64,000 nt of DNA from Symbiodinium natans (Eukaryota; Sar; Dinophyceae; Suessiales; Symbiodiniaceae). Below, one piece after another: positions 1-8,916 of this stretch. The notes under the pieces are model-generated. The model was not told the DNA's origin and ran no database searches. It was given only the letters and a program-made list of their open reading frames with translations. Positions within the stretch are counted from its first letter, which is position 1; every line of letters starts with the position of its first letter. The translations under genes were made by a program, and so were the position numbers. Location of the stretch: NCBI GenBank assembly GCA_905221605.1, contig CAJNDS010000493.1, positions 62,001-126,000 of the forward strand, in the 5' to 3' direction.

Positions 1-2039
1 ACCAAAACCTTGACCTCGCACTCCGCTACCCCACTGCGCCCTTGCGGTTGCCAGGGCATCGAATTTGCGCATCCTTTTAGTGTGCTTTGGCCTTGCGAGG
101 TGTGGCTTGCAAAAGACAGGGGCCTGGTGATCTTGGGTGGTCTCCATTATATTGATGTAGGGACCATAAAGGGACAATATTGATGACTTTTACATATTCC
201 TGACATGTTTTTGTAGGGATCATACTGGGGAAGTATTGAGAACTATTCAGGCTCCAGTTTTATTTTTTGCAGGCCTTCCTCCGGGAGCCCCAAACTCCTC
301 CAACACCTCTCTTTTTTGTGCCTTTCGTGTCCGGCACGTATGGCCAAACCTGGCCCAAGGGCTTCAGAAAATAGACAGCACGTTTAAGGGTCTAGGTTTA
401 AACAGGTCCGCAAAAGCGGAAAGTCAAACAAATAACAAGCAAGCGCAGAGAAACTCTCGGAATCTCAGTCGTGAGGCCTTGAGGACCCTGAGCGCAAGTT
501 CACCCCGAAAAAGGAGATCGAAAGTAACATGTAGGGGTTTTAGGGTTTGGGGTGCCAAACCCAAACAGAACCAGCTCTGCACTTTAGGGGGTTAGGGTTT
601 AAGGGCGTGCATGACTCTGCTTAACAGAAGCTCTCCCCTAAACCCTCTCACATCCCGGCCTCCTAAACCCCTAAAACCCCCCAAACTCGCCGGGACATGT
701 GCACAACGTGCCCCCCTCTGATGTCTCGACGTTGCTTGATCTTATGACGCCAAGGACCGGCAGTCCGAAATAACTCCCTCCCTCCCTGCCTCCCTTCCTC
801 CCTCGCCCTCAACCTCAGGCTGAAAACCTCAGGATTTACTCCTGAACCCCCAAGCTCTGTGTGAATCAAAGTTTGGGCGCCTGCGCTCACACGGCAGCTT
901 TTCTCAGGCGGCTGCGAGCCAAGCCAAGAGGATTTCAAAAGCTGCGTTGGAAATTTGGAGGGTGTGGGTTTCCCATGGAATTAAGTAGGACTCAATTTCA
1001 GGGAGGCTGCCGGACGTGAAAATGCACGGTGCTCTTCAACAAAACAGGCACAGCTGGGCGTCTCTTTTCTCGAAGCCGTACGTACGCTCGTTCGTCTCGC
1101 GGCGGAGCCTCCGGGCTCAAGGTTTAGGGGCTTTTCGTGGAAGAGGTGCCACATGAGACCCGCCCTGAAACCCTCGACAGCCCTGAACCCGATGTTTGGG
1201 CCTGGGCTTTGATGCAAGGGAAGCTCAACAGTGCCAGAAACATCCCCAAACCCTAAACCCTAAACCCTAAACCCATGTCTGGATCCTGACCCCAACTTAC
1301 TTATGGCCACGATCGCAGCGCTAACGCATCCTGAAGGTCACAAAAACACACACATGTGCCTCGAAGGAGAGCACGTGGACAAGAAACCATACTCTATACT
1401 CGAAGTGGTGTCGCCTTTCGTACACCTAGCGTTTTTTAGTGTTAAAAAAACCCATTTAGGTTTTTTTTTAATGCTAAAAACCCTAAAACATGTGCTGAGC
1501 CCCCTAAGCCCTCAGCCCTATGATCAAAGAGAGCGCACGAGGTCCCCGCATCTTTGCCGCGACAAGCTGCTGGAGCTTCTCCGAAAGCCTTGGAAGCCAG
1601 GTTTAGGGTTTAGGGTTTAGGGTTTGGGGTTTAGGGTTTAGGGTTTAGGGTTTAGGGTTTTGGGCTCAACTGGCCCTCTCTTCATTCAGGGTTCCTGAAC
1701 CTGTAGGGCTTAGGGCTTGGGGCTTCGCTTAGGCTTCCTGGCTGATTTATCCACCTAGCCCCTGGCCTAGCTGGCCCCAAGTGCTGCCGATGCTCTGCTC
1801 TACATTTTTAGACCTCGAACCCTGAGCCTTAAAAGGTGCACCCTCAACCCTCAACGCGGTCTGCAGGGCCCCTGCCGCTTGCAAGATGGACCGGTTGCTT
1901 TAGCGCTTCAGGAGCTGGCCTCCTAGGAATAAGAAGGTACTTGTTAAGCTACAAAGAATACACTCAGTTGCAACAAGAATATGAAAGAATATGCCACTAC
2001 AATAGAGACCGCACAGTCGGCTCATAAGTTGGTAGCCCT
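1..2039. other. No gene recognised; telomere-like arrays
   Basis: AT/GC-mixed sequence with CCCTAAA units at 1,239-1,275 and TTTAGGG units at 1,598-1,660. The short open frames here (for example 236-595) have no protein-like features. Confidence 0.6.
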
Positions 2040-2150
2040 CTCACCCTCTCACCCTCCCACTCCCTCTCACTCCCTCTCACTCCCTCTCTCTCCCTCTCCC
2101 TCCCTCTCCCTCCCTCCCTCCCTCCCTCCCTCCCTCTTCCTTCTTCCTTC
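2040..2150. repeat. CT-rich microsatellite at the 3' side of the retroelement
   Basis: A run of CCCTCTCA, CCCTCTC and CCCT units. A similar CT-rich tract borders the 5' side of the element at 13,020-13,078 and 13,258-13,380. Confidence 0.85.
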
Positions 2151-2729
2151 CACTGCACCTGGTCCCCCTGTGTGGGGGGGGGACCGCCCTAACGGGCGAG
2201 CTCCAGCGATCTGTCTGTGTGTGAGACTTCCGTGGTGTTGGGACAACCTCTAGGAATGATCCGGATGTGTGTAATCCACGCTGATTCATCTTGGGGCCTG
2301 GGGTAATGCTTCACGGGTGGAACCGGCCATTCCTGTTTATGAGGGAAACTCCCACGCCTGTACTCACCACGGTCTGTACGCCCCCGGAGAGCTATGTGCT
2401 GTGGGGTGGGGTGTTTCCCGGACTGCAAGACACTTCAGGTTCAGGTGGCCAGAGGGTGACCAAAGGACTGGTTTGGGAGTTGAGGGTAGCATCACAATTG
2501 TTCCCCTTACAGCACTGGCTCCGGGTTCAAACTGGGTTTGGGGTGCAACTTGATGGGATAGGTGACGGTGTTATTGTCCCTCCCTCCTCTTGCGAAACTG
2601 CCGGGTCATTGCCCAGGCTCGGTTGCTTCCCCTCTCCCCTAGTGGCCTAAAGTCCCAAACCTTATTGGATCAGGTGCACTCGTTCAGTGGGAGCAATTTG
2701 TGGGGTGACAACAGAACCAACACAACGTG

Positions 2730-3090
2730 CTAGAGAGTTAGCATTATATTCCATTGTTCTCCCCTGATGTGACCTGCGCCTTTGCCTTTGCCCTTCTGAG
2801 GTGGGTTTGGGAATAGGGTAGGAACAAGTACTCCCGTTACGTGATGAGTAAGGTGAAGACACGAAGGGTGGCTTGGCTTAGGCTCGGCTAACGGGCTGCC
2901 TTCAGTCACTGCTGGCACCATCATGTTCGCGCCTTCTCCGGTGTTCGGGTAGGCGGTGCGCACGACGGTGGTGGTCTCCCATCCACTCTGGTAGTTGATG
3001 TTGTCCCTGGTCAGGTAGTCGTGGGTCTCCCCGGTGATGGTGTCTCCCATGATCACGTAGTCGGTGTTGTCCACGTTGTAGGTTGGCCCC
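2730..3090 (-). CDS. C-terminal segment of the broken long ORF
   Basis: In the frame ending at 2,730 the sequence reads GPTYNVDNTDYVIMGDTITG, then DNINYQSGWETTTVVRTAYP. Its composition is far more protein-like than the Arg/His-rich reading of the overlapping frame. This is probably the true carboxy terminus of the long ORF that begins at 8,723. It could be a beta-rich domain; no family recognised. Confidence 0.4.
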
Positions 3091-5217
3091 CGTGGTTCCC
3101 GTCGTTGGTGATGTTGGCGACATGGTTGGCGGCTCTTCCGGTGTCGCGGCGGGTGGCCAAGGGATCGTAGGTGGTGTTGAGCCAGGTGGGGAGATGAACG
3201 TCTCGGTCTCCCTGTGCACCATGGCTTCATGGAGGACCTCGTGTGCTTCCCTGGCCGTGTGGGCTCTCACGATCACTTGCTCGAGCAAACCGGCCGTGTG
3301 TTCCACCCTCATGCCAAGCGCGGTTTGGAGTGAGAGCTCATTGAGGATTTGGATGGCTTCTTGACAGGCTCGCTCTCCCCTTTGTTGCGCTTCCGATTCG
3401 GCTTTGGTGGGGGTGTGTTGCTCGTGTTGATATAGCTGGTAGGTGTGGCCTCGCCGGATCGCGGTGCGGAAGAGGGTGGCAATGGTTTGGAGGTCTTGCC
3501 TTCTCTCTTCCCTGGTTGTTCGTGGTTGTCCTGGTGGTTGGTCTGCAAGGAGGTGGGCGAGGCGAATGCTTTCCTCCAGTTCTGGTGTTTCCAGCTCTGG
3601 TGTTGGTAGGTGGTGTGCTGGGATTGGTGGGATATTGTTGTGGTCTTGTGTCACGGAGGCATGGTCGCTGGTGGTCGTGTCGGTGTGTGGTGGTGGTGGA
3701 GGTGGCGGTGGTGATGGTGTTTGGCTATCGATCAGGACTGCGTCCTCACTCTCCCAGTGCTGGCCCACCCATTGGTGGATATGCTGAATCGCCTGTGTGA
3801 CCTGTGTTGCGGTCTGTTGCTCGAGAAACGGTATTGTTTCCCGAAGGAGGCGCAGTGCTTGTATGAGTGGTTGTGGTGTGTTGCTGGTGTGGTTTGGCCG
3901 TGCTTCTGGGGCTCCCCGGGATAGGTGAATCACATCCGCTGGGTGTGCTGGCACGGTGTGGTTTGCCTGTGAGCTGCTGGCCTCATGGTGGGGGTGCTGT
4001 TGTGCTGCTGGTGGTTGGCTCCACTGCGGGGCTCGGATCACCAGTGTATGTGCCCTTATCGCGGTGGTGATCATGTGTGTTATGTCCTGGAGCTGGGGTG
4101 TCAGTTGGGTGGTTGTGGGTGATGTAGTGGATCGCAGGGTCTGGGTGATCCGTGTGACTATGTGGTGGGCTTGTGTGGCTGCTTGTTCCCCTGTCCCCCA
4201 GGTTTGCCAGTCTGTGACTGCTTGGACTTGGTCCATGTGTTGGATGCCAAGTTCGAGGAGGGCCGCTACCAGCTCGCATTGTTGGATTTGTTCTTGGATG
4301 CCCATGTCGTCGTGGTGATCCATCAGGTGTTGGATTTGGTTGCGGGCTTCGTCGAGTTCGGTAGCTCTGTCCTGGCCCGGTATTGTCGGTGGACTGCACT
4401 CGTCTTCCCGCCCGGTATTGATGTGACTGGTGGCGTGGGCGAGGGTTGGTGCTGCGCGGGTTTGCTCGTGGTTGTTGGTGGACGTACTGCGTCTGGCTTT
4501 CTTGTTGTCTGTTTGCGGTTTTGGGTGTGTAGGCTGGGGTGCTAGCCCTTCTGGCATGCCTGGGTCTGGGTCGTCTGCTTTGTGCTTGCGGGTCTGCATC
4601 ATGTTGGTGTGGTCTGTCTCCCAGGCTTCATCAGTGTAGTGTCTATGTGCTCCCCGGGGGTCGGGGTAAAAGGATTGGGCAGGCGTCTGGGCCATGTGGC
4701 CGTTGCCATTGGGCATGGTTGCTTCGGTTGGGCTAGCCATGGTGTCGTGTTGGTGGTGACTTTGGTCTATCACAGGTGGGTCTGGATGTTGTGCTGGTGG
4801 CGTCTGTGGATGAGGGGGCGTGTGGGTGGTTGTTTCGGGAGAGGCGTCTGGTGGGGTGCCCAGTGTTAGGTGCACCCATGATCCGGGGTTGACAGCCTGG
4901 TACGGTCCTCCCGAAAGGAGGTGGTGCGTGTGTGGGGGGGGGGGGGGGTTGATGGACGTGTAGGTACCATTGGCTGGATGTGGGATCTTCCTGGTACATG
5001 TAACCTGTTGTCCCCGGTGGTAGCGTGGGGGAAAGGCCTGGTGGACTGGATATGGATGGGTGGTGTGGGGAGTGTGGTGTGGTGTGAACTTCAAGCCACC
5101 ACCCGCCTTGGTGGGGTGTGAATGAGATTGTGGTGGTGGGATCCTGCGGGAGCTCAGGTGGCAGTGGGTCTGTGTAGGGGGCTGGGCCATGTTCTTCCTG
5201 GGTTTGCTCCATTTCAT
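2902..5217 (-). CDS. Fourth segment of the broken long ORF, helical Gln/His-rich region
   Basis: The open frame spans 5,217-2,902, but the protein-like part starts after the C-run near 4,930 (SGGPYQAVNPGSWVHLTLG). It continues with MASPTEATMPNGNGH and long helical stretches such as LLELGIQHMDQVQAVTDW and LIQALRLLRETIPFLEQQT, separated by Pro/Thr linkers. Near 3,085 the signal changes frame again: the frame ending at 2,730 reads TYNVDNTDYVIMGDTITGE and continues as ordinary protein. An ATG at 4,741 is an alternative start. Function unknown. Confidence 0.45.
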   Translation of the reverse strand: MKWSKPRKNMAQPPTQTHCHLSSRRIPPPQSHSHPTKAGGGLKFTPHHTPHTTHPYPVHQAFPPRYHRGQQVTCTRKIPHPANGTYTSINPPPPPHTHHLLSGGPYQAVNPGSWVHLTLGTPPDASPETTTHTPPHPQTPPAQHPDPPVIDQSHHQHDTMASPTEATMPNGNGHMAQTPAQSFYPDPRGAHRHYTDEAWETDHTNMMQTRKHKADDPDPGMPEGLAPQPTHPKPQTDNKKARRSTSTNNHEQTRAAPTLAHATSHINTGREDECSPPTIPGQDRATELDEARNQIQHLMDHHDDMGIQEQIQQCELVAALLELGIQHMDQVQAVTDWQTWGTGEQAATQAHHIVTRITQTLRSTTSPTTTQLTPQLQDITHMITTAIRAHTLVIRAPQWSQPPAAQQHPHHEASSSQANHTVPAHPADVIHLSRGAPEARPNHTSNTPQPLIQALRLLRETIPFLEQQTATQVTQAIQHIHQWVGQHWESEDAVLIDSQTPSPPPPPPPPHTDTTTSDHASVTQDHNNIPPIPAHHLPTPELETPELEESIRLAHLLADQPPGQPRTTREERRQDLQTIATLFRTAIRRGHTYQLYQHEQHTPTKAESEAQQRGERACQEAIQILNELSLQTALGMRVEHTAGLLEQVIVRAHTAREAHEVLHEAMVHRETETFISPPGSTPPTIPWPPAATPEEPPTMSPTSPTTGTTGANLQRGQHRLRDHGRHHHRGDPRLPDQGQHQLPEWMGDHHRRAHRLPEHRRRREHDGASSD

Positions 5218-6049
5218 ACTGAGATGGTGGCGAGTATTCTGCTGCAGCTGCGTGGCTTCCGGTGTTGGTTGGCTGCTGCCTGGGTTGTTTATGCCGGTTT
5301 AGCATCTCGCTCCAGTCAGTCTGGTCGTCGGTGTTGGGCGCTGAGCGGGTTTGGGTGTATGCGGTGATGTCGATCCACCGCTCTCCTGGTCTGCCCCCTG
5401 CTGGGTGTTTGCGCTGGCTATATTCCCACGTGTATGCTTGGTATTGCTGCCGAATGGTCTGCCTGTCTCGGTGTGTGGTGTCGTCCGGCGGTGGCACATA
5501 TTGGTTGGCTCTGCGGAGCTCCTTCTTCATCTCAAATTTGGTGTCTTTGTTGCGTTGGCGAAGGGTTTGGTGCAGGTGGTGTGTGGGCTGGTGGGTGGGG
5601 ATGTGTGATGGGTGTTGTGGGCTTCCCCCGTCTGATGTGTCACCGGGGACTGGAGGTGGTGGTGCTTTGGGTTGGGCCGGGGTCGTTTGGGGGTTCTGTG
5701 CCCCAGATTGGTCTGCCGGTGTTGTGTTGGTTTGGTCCTGTGCTGCGGTGCGGGTGGACTGATTGTGGGGGGGGCTGGTGTCTGTTGTTTGTGATGGTGG
5801 GGTTGGTCGCAGTGGGTGTTGTGGTTCTGCTTGCTGGTGGAGGGTCCAGCCATATTGGTTTTGGTTTGGATGTGGGTGCTGGTGTGCACTGGACCAGGGT
5901 GCGTGTGGGTGTTGGTGCTGGTTGTAGTCGTACCACGACCATTGGGATGCTTGCCAGCCACTTTGCCATCCAGCGTGCCACGGTTGCCATACTGGGGTCC
6001 ATTGCCAATAGGTGGCTGTTGGGCGGTTGAGTGGTTGTACTGGTGGTTC
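4733..6049 (-). CDS. Third segment of the broken long ORF, Trp/Gln-rich
   Basis: The frame is open from 6,049 to 4,733, well upstream of the first ATG at 5,530. The upstream part is rich in Trp, Gln and His (TATYWQWTPVWQPWHAGWQ), then comes LHQTLRQRNKDTKFEMKKEL and a region with QAYTWEYSQRKHPAGG. At about 4,927-4,942 a run of about 15 C (minus strand) encodes a proline tract. After it the protein-like reading is in the other frame. The stop at 4,733 overlaps an ATG of the next frame (4,741) by 8 nt. No domain recognised. Confidence 0.45.
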   Translation of the reverse strand, partial: EPPVQPLNRPTATYWQWTPVWQPWHAGWQSGWQASQWSWYDYNQHQHPHAPWSSAHQHPHPNQNQYGWTLHQQAEPQHPLRPTPPSQTTDTSPPHNQSTRTAAQDQTNTTPADQSGAQNPQTTPAQPKAPPPPVPGDTSDGGSPQHPSHIPTHQPTHHLHQTLRQRNKDTKFEMKKELRRANQYVPPPDDTTHRDRQTIRQQYQAYTWEYSQRKHPAGGRPGERWIDITAYTQTRSAPNTDDQTDWSEMLNRHKQPRQQPTNTGSHAAAAEYSPPSQYEMEQTQEEHGPAPYTDPLPPELPQDPTTTISFTPHQGGWWLEVHTTPHSPHHPSISSPPGLSPTLPPGTTGYMYQEDPTSSQWYLHVHQPPPPPTHAPPPFGRTVPGCQPRIMGAPNTGHPTRRLSRNNHPHAPSSTDATSTTSRPTCDRPKSPPTRHHG

Positions 6050-6759
6050 TTATGGGTAGGTGAGTCGCCTGGTGGTGAATCTTGGGTGGGGTCAGTTGGG
6101 TGCGGCGGCTGTGTTGTAGTGTCTGGGTCGGTGGTGCTGTTCATGGTTGTACGGTCTCCGACCGGTTGTGGTGGAGTGATCGGTGTCGGTGGGTGTGTTT
6201 CTTCGAGGGGGGCCGTGGAGGTGGGTCTGAGCTGTTGCTCGCGTCTGGAAGGTGGCTCGGTGGGAAGGGCCTGTTCTCTGTTGGTTTGTGGCGCTGTGGG
6301 TCTTGGGTGTGGTAGTGATTGTGGTTCTGTTTTGGACTTGGCCAATCGGTGTTTGTGTAGTGCCGAGGCTGTGAAGAGTTTTTGGGCTTTGGCGGCTATG
6401 ATGGGCAGGTGGTGGAGTGCAACTACTCCATTCTGTATCCATGCCCGGTGTTCTTCTGCGGTCATGCCTGGCACTATCGGTGTGTCTGGTGGAGGTGGGT
6501 GGGTGGTGGTATACACAGGGTCGAAAGTGGGGGTGTCGTTGGGAAGAGTGTTGTTGGGCCAGTCGGCATCTTCTGGTGGACGGAGGCTGGGATGATGGAA
6601 GTACCGTTCATGTTCTACCCAGGCATCCATAATGGCTTGGTGGTAATGTTGCAGGTGGTCGGCCGAGCTGTCCGCCGTATGGGTTGGGCGGTGGTTCGGT
6701 TGTTCGTCTTGGTCGGTGGGTGTGGTGGTGGTCGTGCTGCTTCCAACGTTGCATGCCAT
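5527..6759 (-). CDS. Second segment of the broken long ORF downstream of the reverse transcriptase
   Basis: A 410-residue frame whose reading is open upstream of its first ATG as far as 7,326, so the ATG is not a convincing start. The part from about 6,895 to 6,050 looks like ordinary protein (MDAWVEHERYFHHPSL, PGMTAEEHRAWIQNGVV), rich in Thr, His, Pro and Gln. Downstream of about 6,050 the protein-like signal moves to the neighbouring frame, which opens right after a TAA at 6,050-6,052. I recognise no domain. The simplest reading is one protein interrupted by frameshifts. Confidence 0.45.
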   Translation of the reverse strand: MACNVGSSTTTTTPTDQDEQPNHRPTHTADSSADHLQHYHQAIMDAWVEHERYFHHPSLRPPEDADWPNNTLPNDTPTFDPVYTTTHPPPPDTPIVPGMTAEEHRAWIQNGVVALHHLPIIAAKAQKLFTASALHKHRLAKSKTEPQSLPHPRPTAPQTNREQALPTEPPSRREQQLRPTSTAPLEETHPPTPITPPQPVGDRTTMNSTTDPDTTTQPPHPTDPTQDSPPGDSPTHKNHQYNHSTAQQPPIGNGPQYGNRGTLDGKVAGKHPNGRGTTTTSTNTHTHPGPVHTSTHIQTKTNMAGPSTSKQNHNTHCDQPHHHKQQTPAPPTISPPAPQHRTKPTQHRQTNLGHRTPKRPRPNPKHHHLQSPVTHQTGEAHNTHHTSPPTSPHTTCTKPFANATKTPNLR

Positions 6760-8723
6760 GTTGGCCGTTGGCTGTTGGGGGTGGGCGGTCGTCCAGGTGG
6801 GTGTGGCGGTAGCATCCGCGGCGGCCGTGTTGGTGGCAGTGGTGGTTGTGGTAGTGCTGCTGTCCTGGTTCTGGTCTGGGTTCGTGGGTGTGTGGAGATG
6901 ACGTAGATGGAGACCTGTCGTGTGCGCAGCGCAGCTGGCTGGATGTGGATGTGTACGCTCGATCCTGGTAATAGGTATGGTTGGGCTGCTCCCGCCAGGT
7001 CGACTTCGCAGGGGGATGGAAGCGGGGCCGTTCGTCCTGGCAGTCCGGGGAACCTGGGTCTTGGCGCTTGCTGTTGGTCTGGTTGTGGCGCGGGTCGGTC
7101 CCTGGATGCTTGTGAGGAGGACGAGGCTGCCGCTGGGTGTGATGACTGGTGCGCGGCGGGGTGTGAGGCGTGCTGGTGGGCTATGCTGTGTGTTGGGCCG
7201 TGCCGTGTTGGCTGATGTGGGTATGGCCTCGATGCTTGGCGAGGGGGGGAGGCACGATTCCGTATTACCGGATCTGTGGGCGGGTGTGCCGCCGGTGTGG
7301 CCTCTTGGGCTGGTACTTGCCTTGCATCAGGAGGTACTGTAGGCGTGGTGGTGCGCGTTGTGGTGGTGGCAGAGGGGTTTGGTGTGGTGTGGTTGGTGGC
7401 AATGTGGTTGGGGTCGATGTTGCCGTGTGCGTCGTGTGGTGTCAGCGTGGCTATGGTGCTCGGGGAGGCGGCTTCGTCTGGTGCCTGTGTGGTAGGCGAG
7501 GGCGAGGATGGAGACGGCGGCGTGACCGGATTGTTGGGTGTGGGTGTAGTTGACGGTGTCGTGGTTGTAGTCTCGCACGTTGCAGCCAGGGTTGTGGTAG
7601 CCGGTGGTGTGCTGAATGTAGTCCTCTCGATCGCCGCATCTTGGGACGCCAGTGTCGGGGTAGGGGAGGACGACGTTGATGAGCCGGTAGATGTAGTCGT
7701 TGGTGTCGTCGGGGAAGCTGGTGTTGCCGTCGAAGATGTAGCCGTGGGTGTAGTCGAGGTAGTTGATGTTGCCGTCGGTGTAGACGAGGACGTTGTTGGC
7801 GTTGAGCTGGCAGATGAAGGCGGCGATGTTGTCGAGGTGGAGGAGGTAGCCGGTGTTGTCAAGGGCGTCGTCCGGGGTGTTGGGGACGTTGTCGAAGATG
7901 AGGTTGCGGTTGTAGTTGTGGTTGGGGTCGTGGATGTTGTCGTCGGTGTGCCTGAGGACGTTGTCGACGTCGGGCTGGCCGATGAAGGCGGTGGTGTTGA
8001 CGAGGTGGAGGAGGTATTCGGTGTGGTTGAGGGCGTCGTCGGGGGCGTTGGGGACGTTGAGGACGTTGTCGAGGTTGAAGTTGTAGACGCTGTCGACGTA
8101 GGTGGTGATGTTGTCGGGGTGAGTGAGGTAGTTGGTGCGGCCGTGGGTGTCGTCGGGGACGCAGAGGGCGTTGCCGAGGTTGTGGGTGCCATCCAAGGGA
8201 TCCAGGACGTCGTCAAGGGGGGGGAGGTAGTTGGTGTTATTGTTGGTGTAGTCGGCGTAGTCGTGGAGGAGGTAGTTGGTGTTGTAGAGGGCGTCGTCGG
8301 GGGCATTGGGGATGTTGGGGACGTTGTCAAGGTCGAAGTTGAGCTGGTAGTTGTGGTTGAAGTCGTGGACGCTGTTGATGAAGGCGGTGGTGTCGTCGGG
8401 GTGTGTGAGGTAGCCGGCGTCGTCGGAGACGTTGAGGACGTTGTTGAGGTTGTGGATGCCATCCAAGGGGTCCCGGTCGTCGCCAAAGAGGTGGAGTCCG
8501 CTGGTGCCATTGTTGGTGTAGTCGCCGTCACTGTTGGCGTGGGCGGTGTTCCCAGGGATGTAGGTGCGGTAGAAGAGGCAAGGTTGGCTCCCTCGTCCGC
8601 CGCAGTGGTGGCTGTGCCCGGGGGTGTCGTAGGGTCCCCTATGCGTACTGGCTTGCCGTAGAGGAGGACGAGAATGGCGCTCCACGCCGTGGTCCAGAAG
8701 AGCAGCTTGCCAGCGCGCACCAT
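6615..8723 (-). CDS. Mucin-like Thr/Ser/Pro-rich protein with N-terminal hydrophobic segment (first part of a broken long ORF)
   Basis: A 702-residue open frame starting 193 nt after the stop of the reverse-transcriptase ORF and on the same strand. Residues about 8-22 (LLFWTTAWSAILVLLYG) would serve as a signal peptide or membrane anchor. Residues about 40-400 are almost entirely Thr, Ser, Pro and Ala in degenerate repeats, as in heavily O-glycosylated mucins. Around residues 570-615 the composition becomes ordinary (CEVDLAGAAQPYLLPGSS). The last stretch looks like noise because the protein-like reading moves to the next frame near 6,850-6,900. The antisense and shifted frames over 7,276-8,685 are also open, a by-product of the repeat composition. 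Function unknown; it may be a third ORF of the element or an adjacent host gene. Confidence 0.5.
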   Translation of the reverse strand: MVRAGKLLFWTTAWSAILVLLYGKPVRIGDPTTPPGTATTAADEGANLASSTAPTSLGTPPTPTVTATTPTMAPADSTSLATTGTPWMASTTSTTSSTSPTTPATSHTPTTPPPSSTASTTSTTTTSSTSTLTTSPTSPMPPTTPSTTPTTSSTTTPTTPTITPTTSPPLTTSWIPWMAPTTSATPSASPTTPTAAPTTSLTPTTSPPTSTASTTSTSTTSSTSPTPPTTPSTTPNTSSTSSTPPPSSASPTSTTSSGTPTTTSTTPTTTTTATSSSTTSPTPRTTPLTTPATSSTSTTSPPSSASSTPTTSSSTPTATSTTSTTPTATSSTATPASPTTPTTTSTGSSTSSSPTPTLASQDAAIERTTFSTPPATTTLAATCETTTTTPSTTPTPNNPVTPPSPSSPSPTTQAPDEAASPSTIATLTPHDAHGNIDPNHIATNHTTPNPSATTTTRTTTPTVPPDARQVPAQEATPAAHPPTDPVIRNRASPPRQASRPYPHQPTRHGPTHSIAHQHASHPAAHQSSHPAAASSSSQASRDRPAPQPDQQQAPRPRFPGLPGRTAPLPSPCEVDLAGAAQPYLLPGSSVHIHIQPAALRTRQVSIYVISTHPRTQTRTRTAALPQPPLPPTRPPRMLPPHPPGRPPTPNSQRPTWHATLEAARPPPHPPTKTNNRTTAQPIRRTARPTTCNITTKPLWMPG

Positions 8724-8916
8724 GGACTCGAGAAAGCGGTGACTCTAGCTTGTCGGTGCGAAGTCAGTGAAGCAAGAGCCAAGGAAAGCGGCTGCGGTTG
8801 CGGCACCATCAATGTCGAGCTGCGAGGGTGGGGGTGGGGCATGCGTAGGTCGTGAGGGTGGTAGGGTCCAGGAGGCTGTCGCCTGGCGTACTGCAAAGGG
8901 GTGGGGGACGGGTTTC

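Noticed and set aside
7276..8685. Long open frames on + (461 residues, Val/Gly-rich) and in a second minus frame (452 residues, Asn/Asp-rich)
   Set aside because: Both overlap the Thr/Ser/Pro-rich frame and are by-products of its trinucleotide-like repeat composition; the frame with a signal-like start was preferred.
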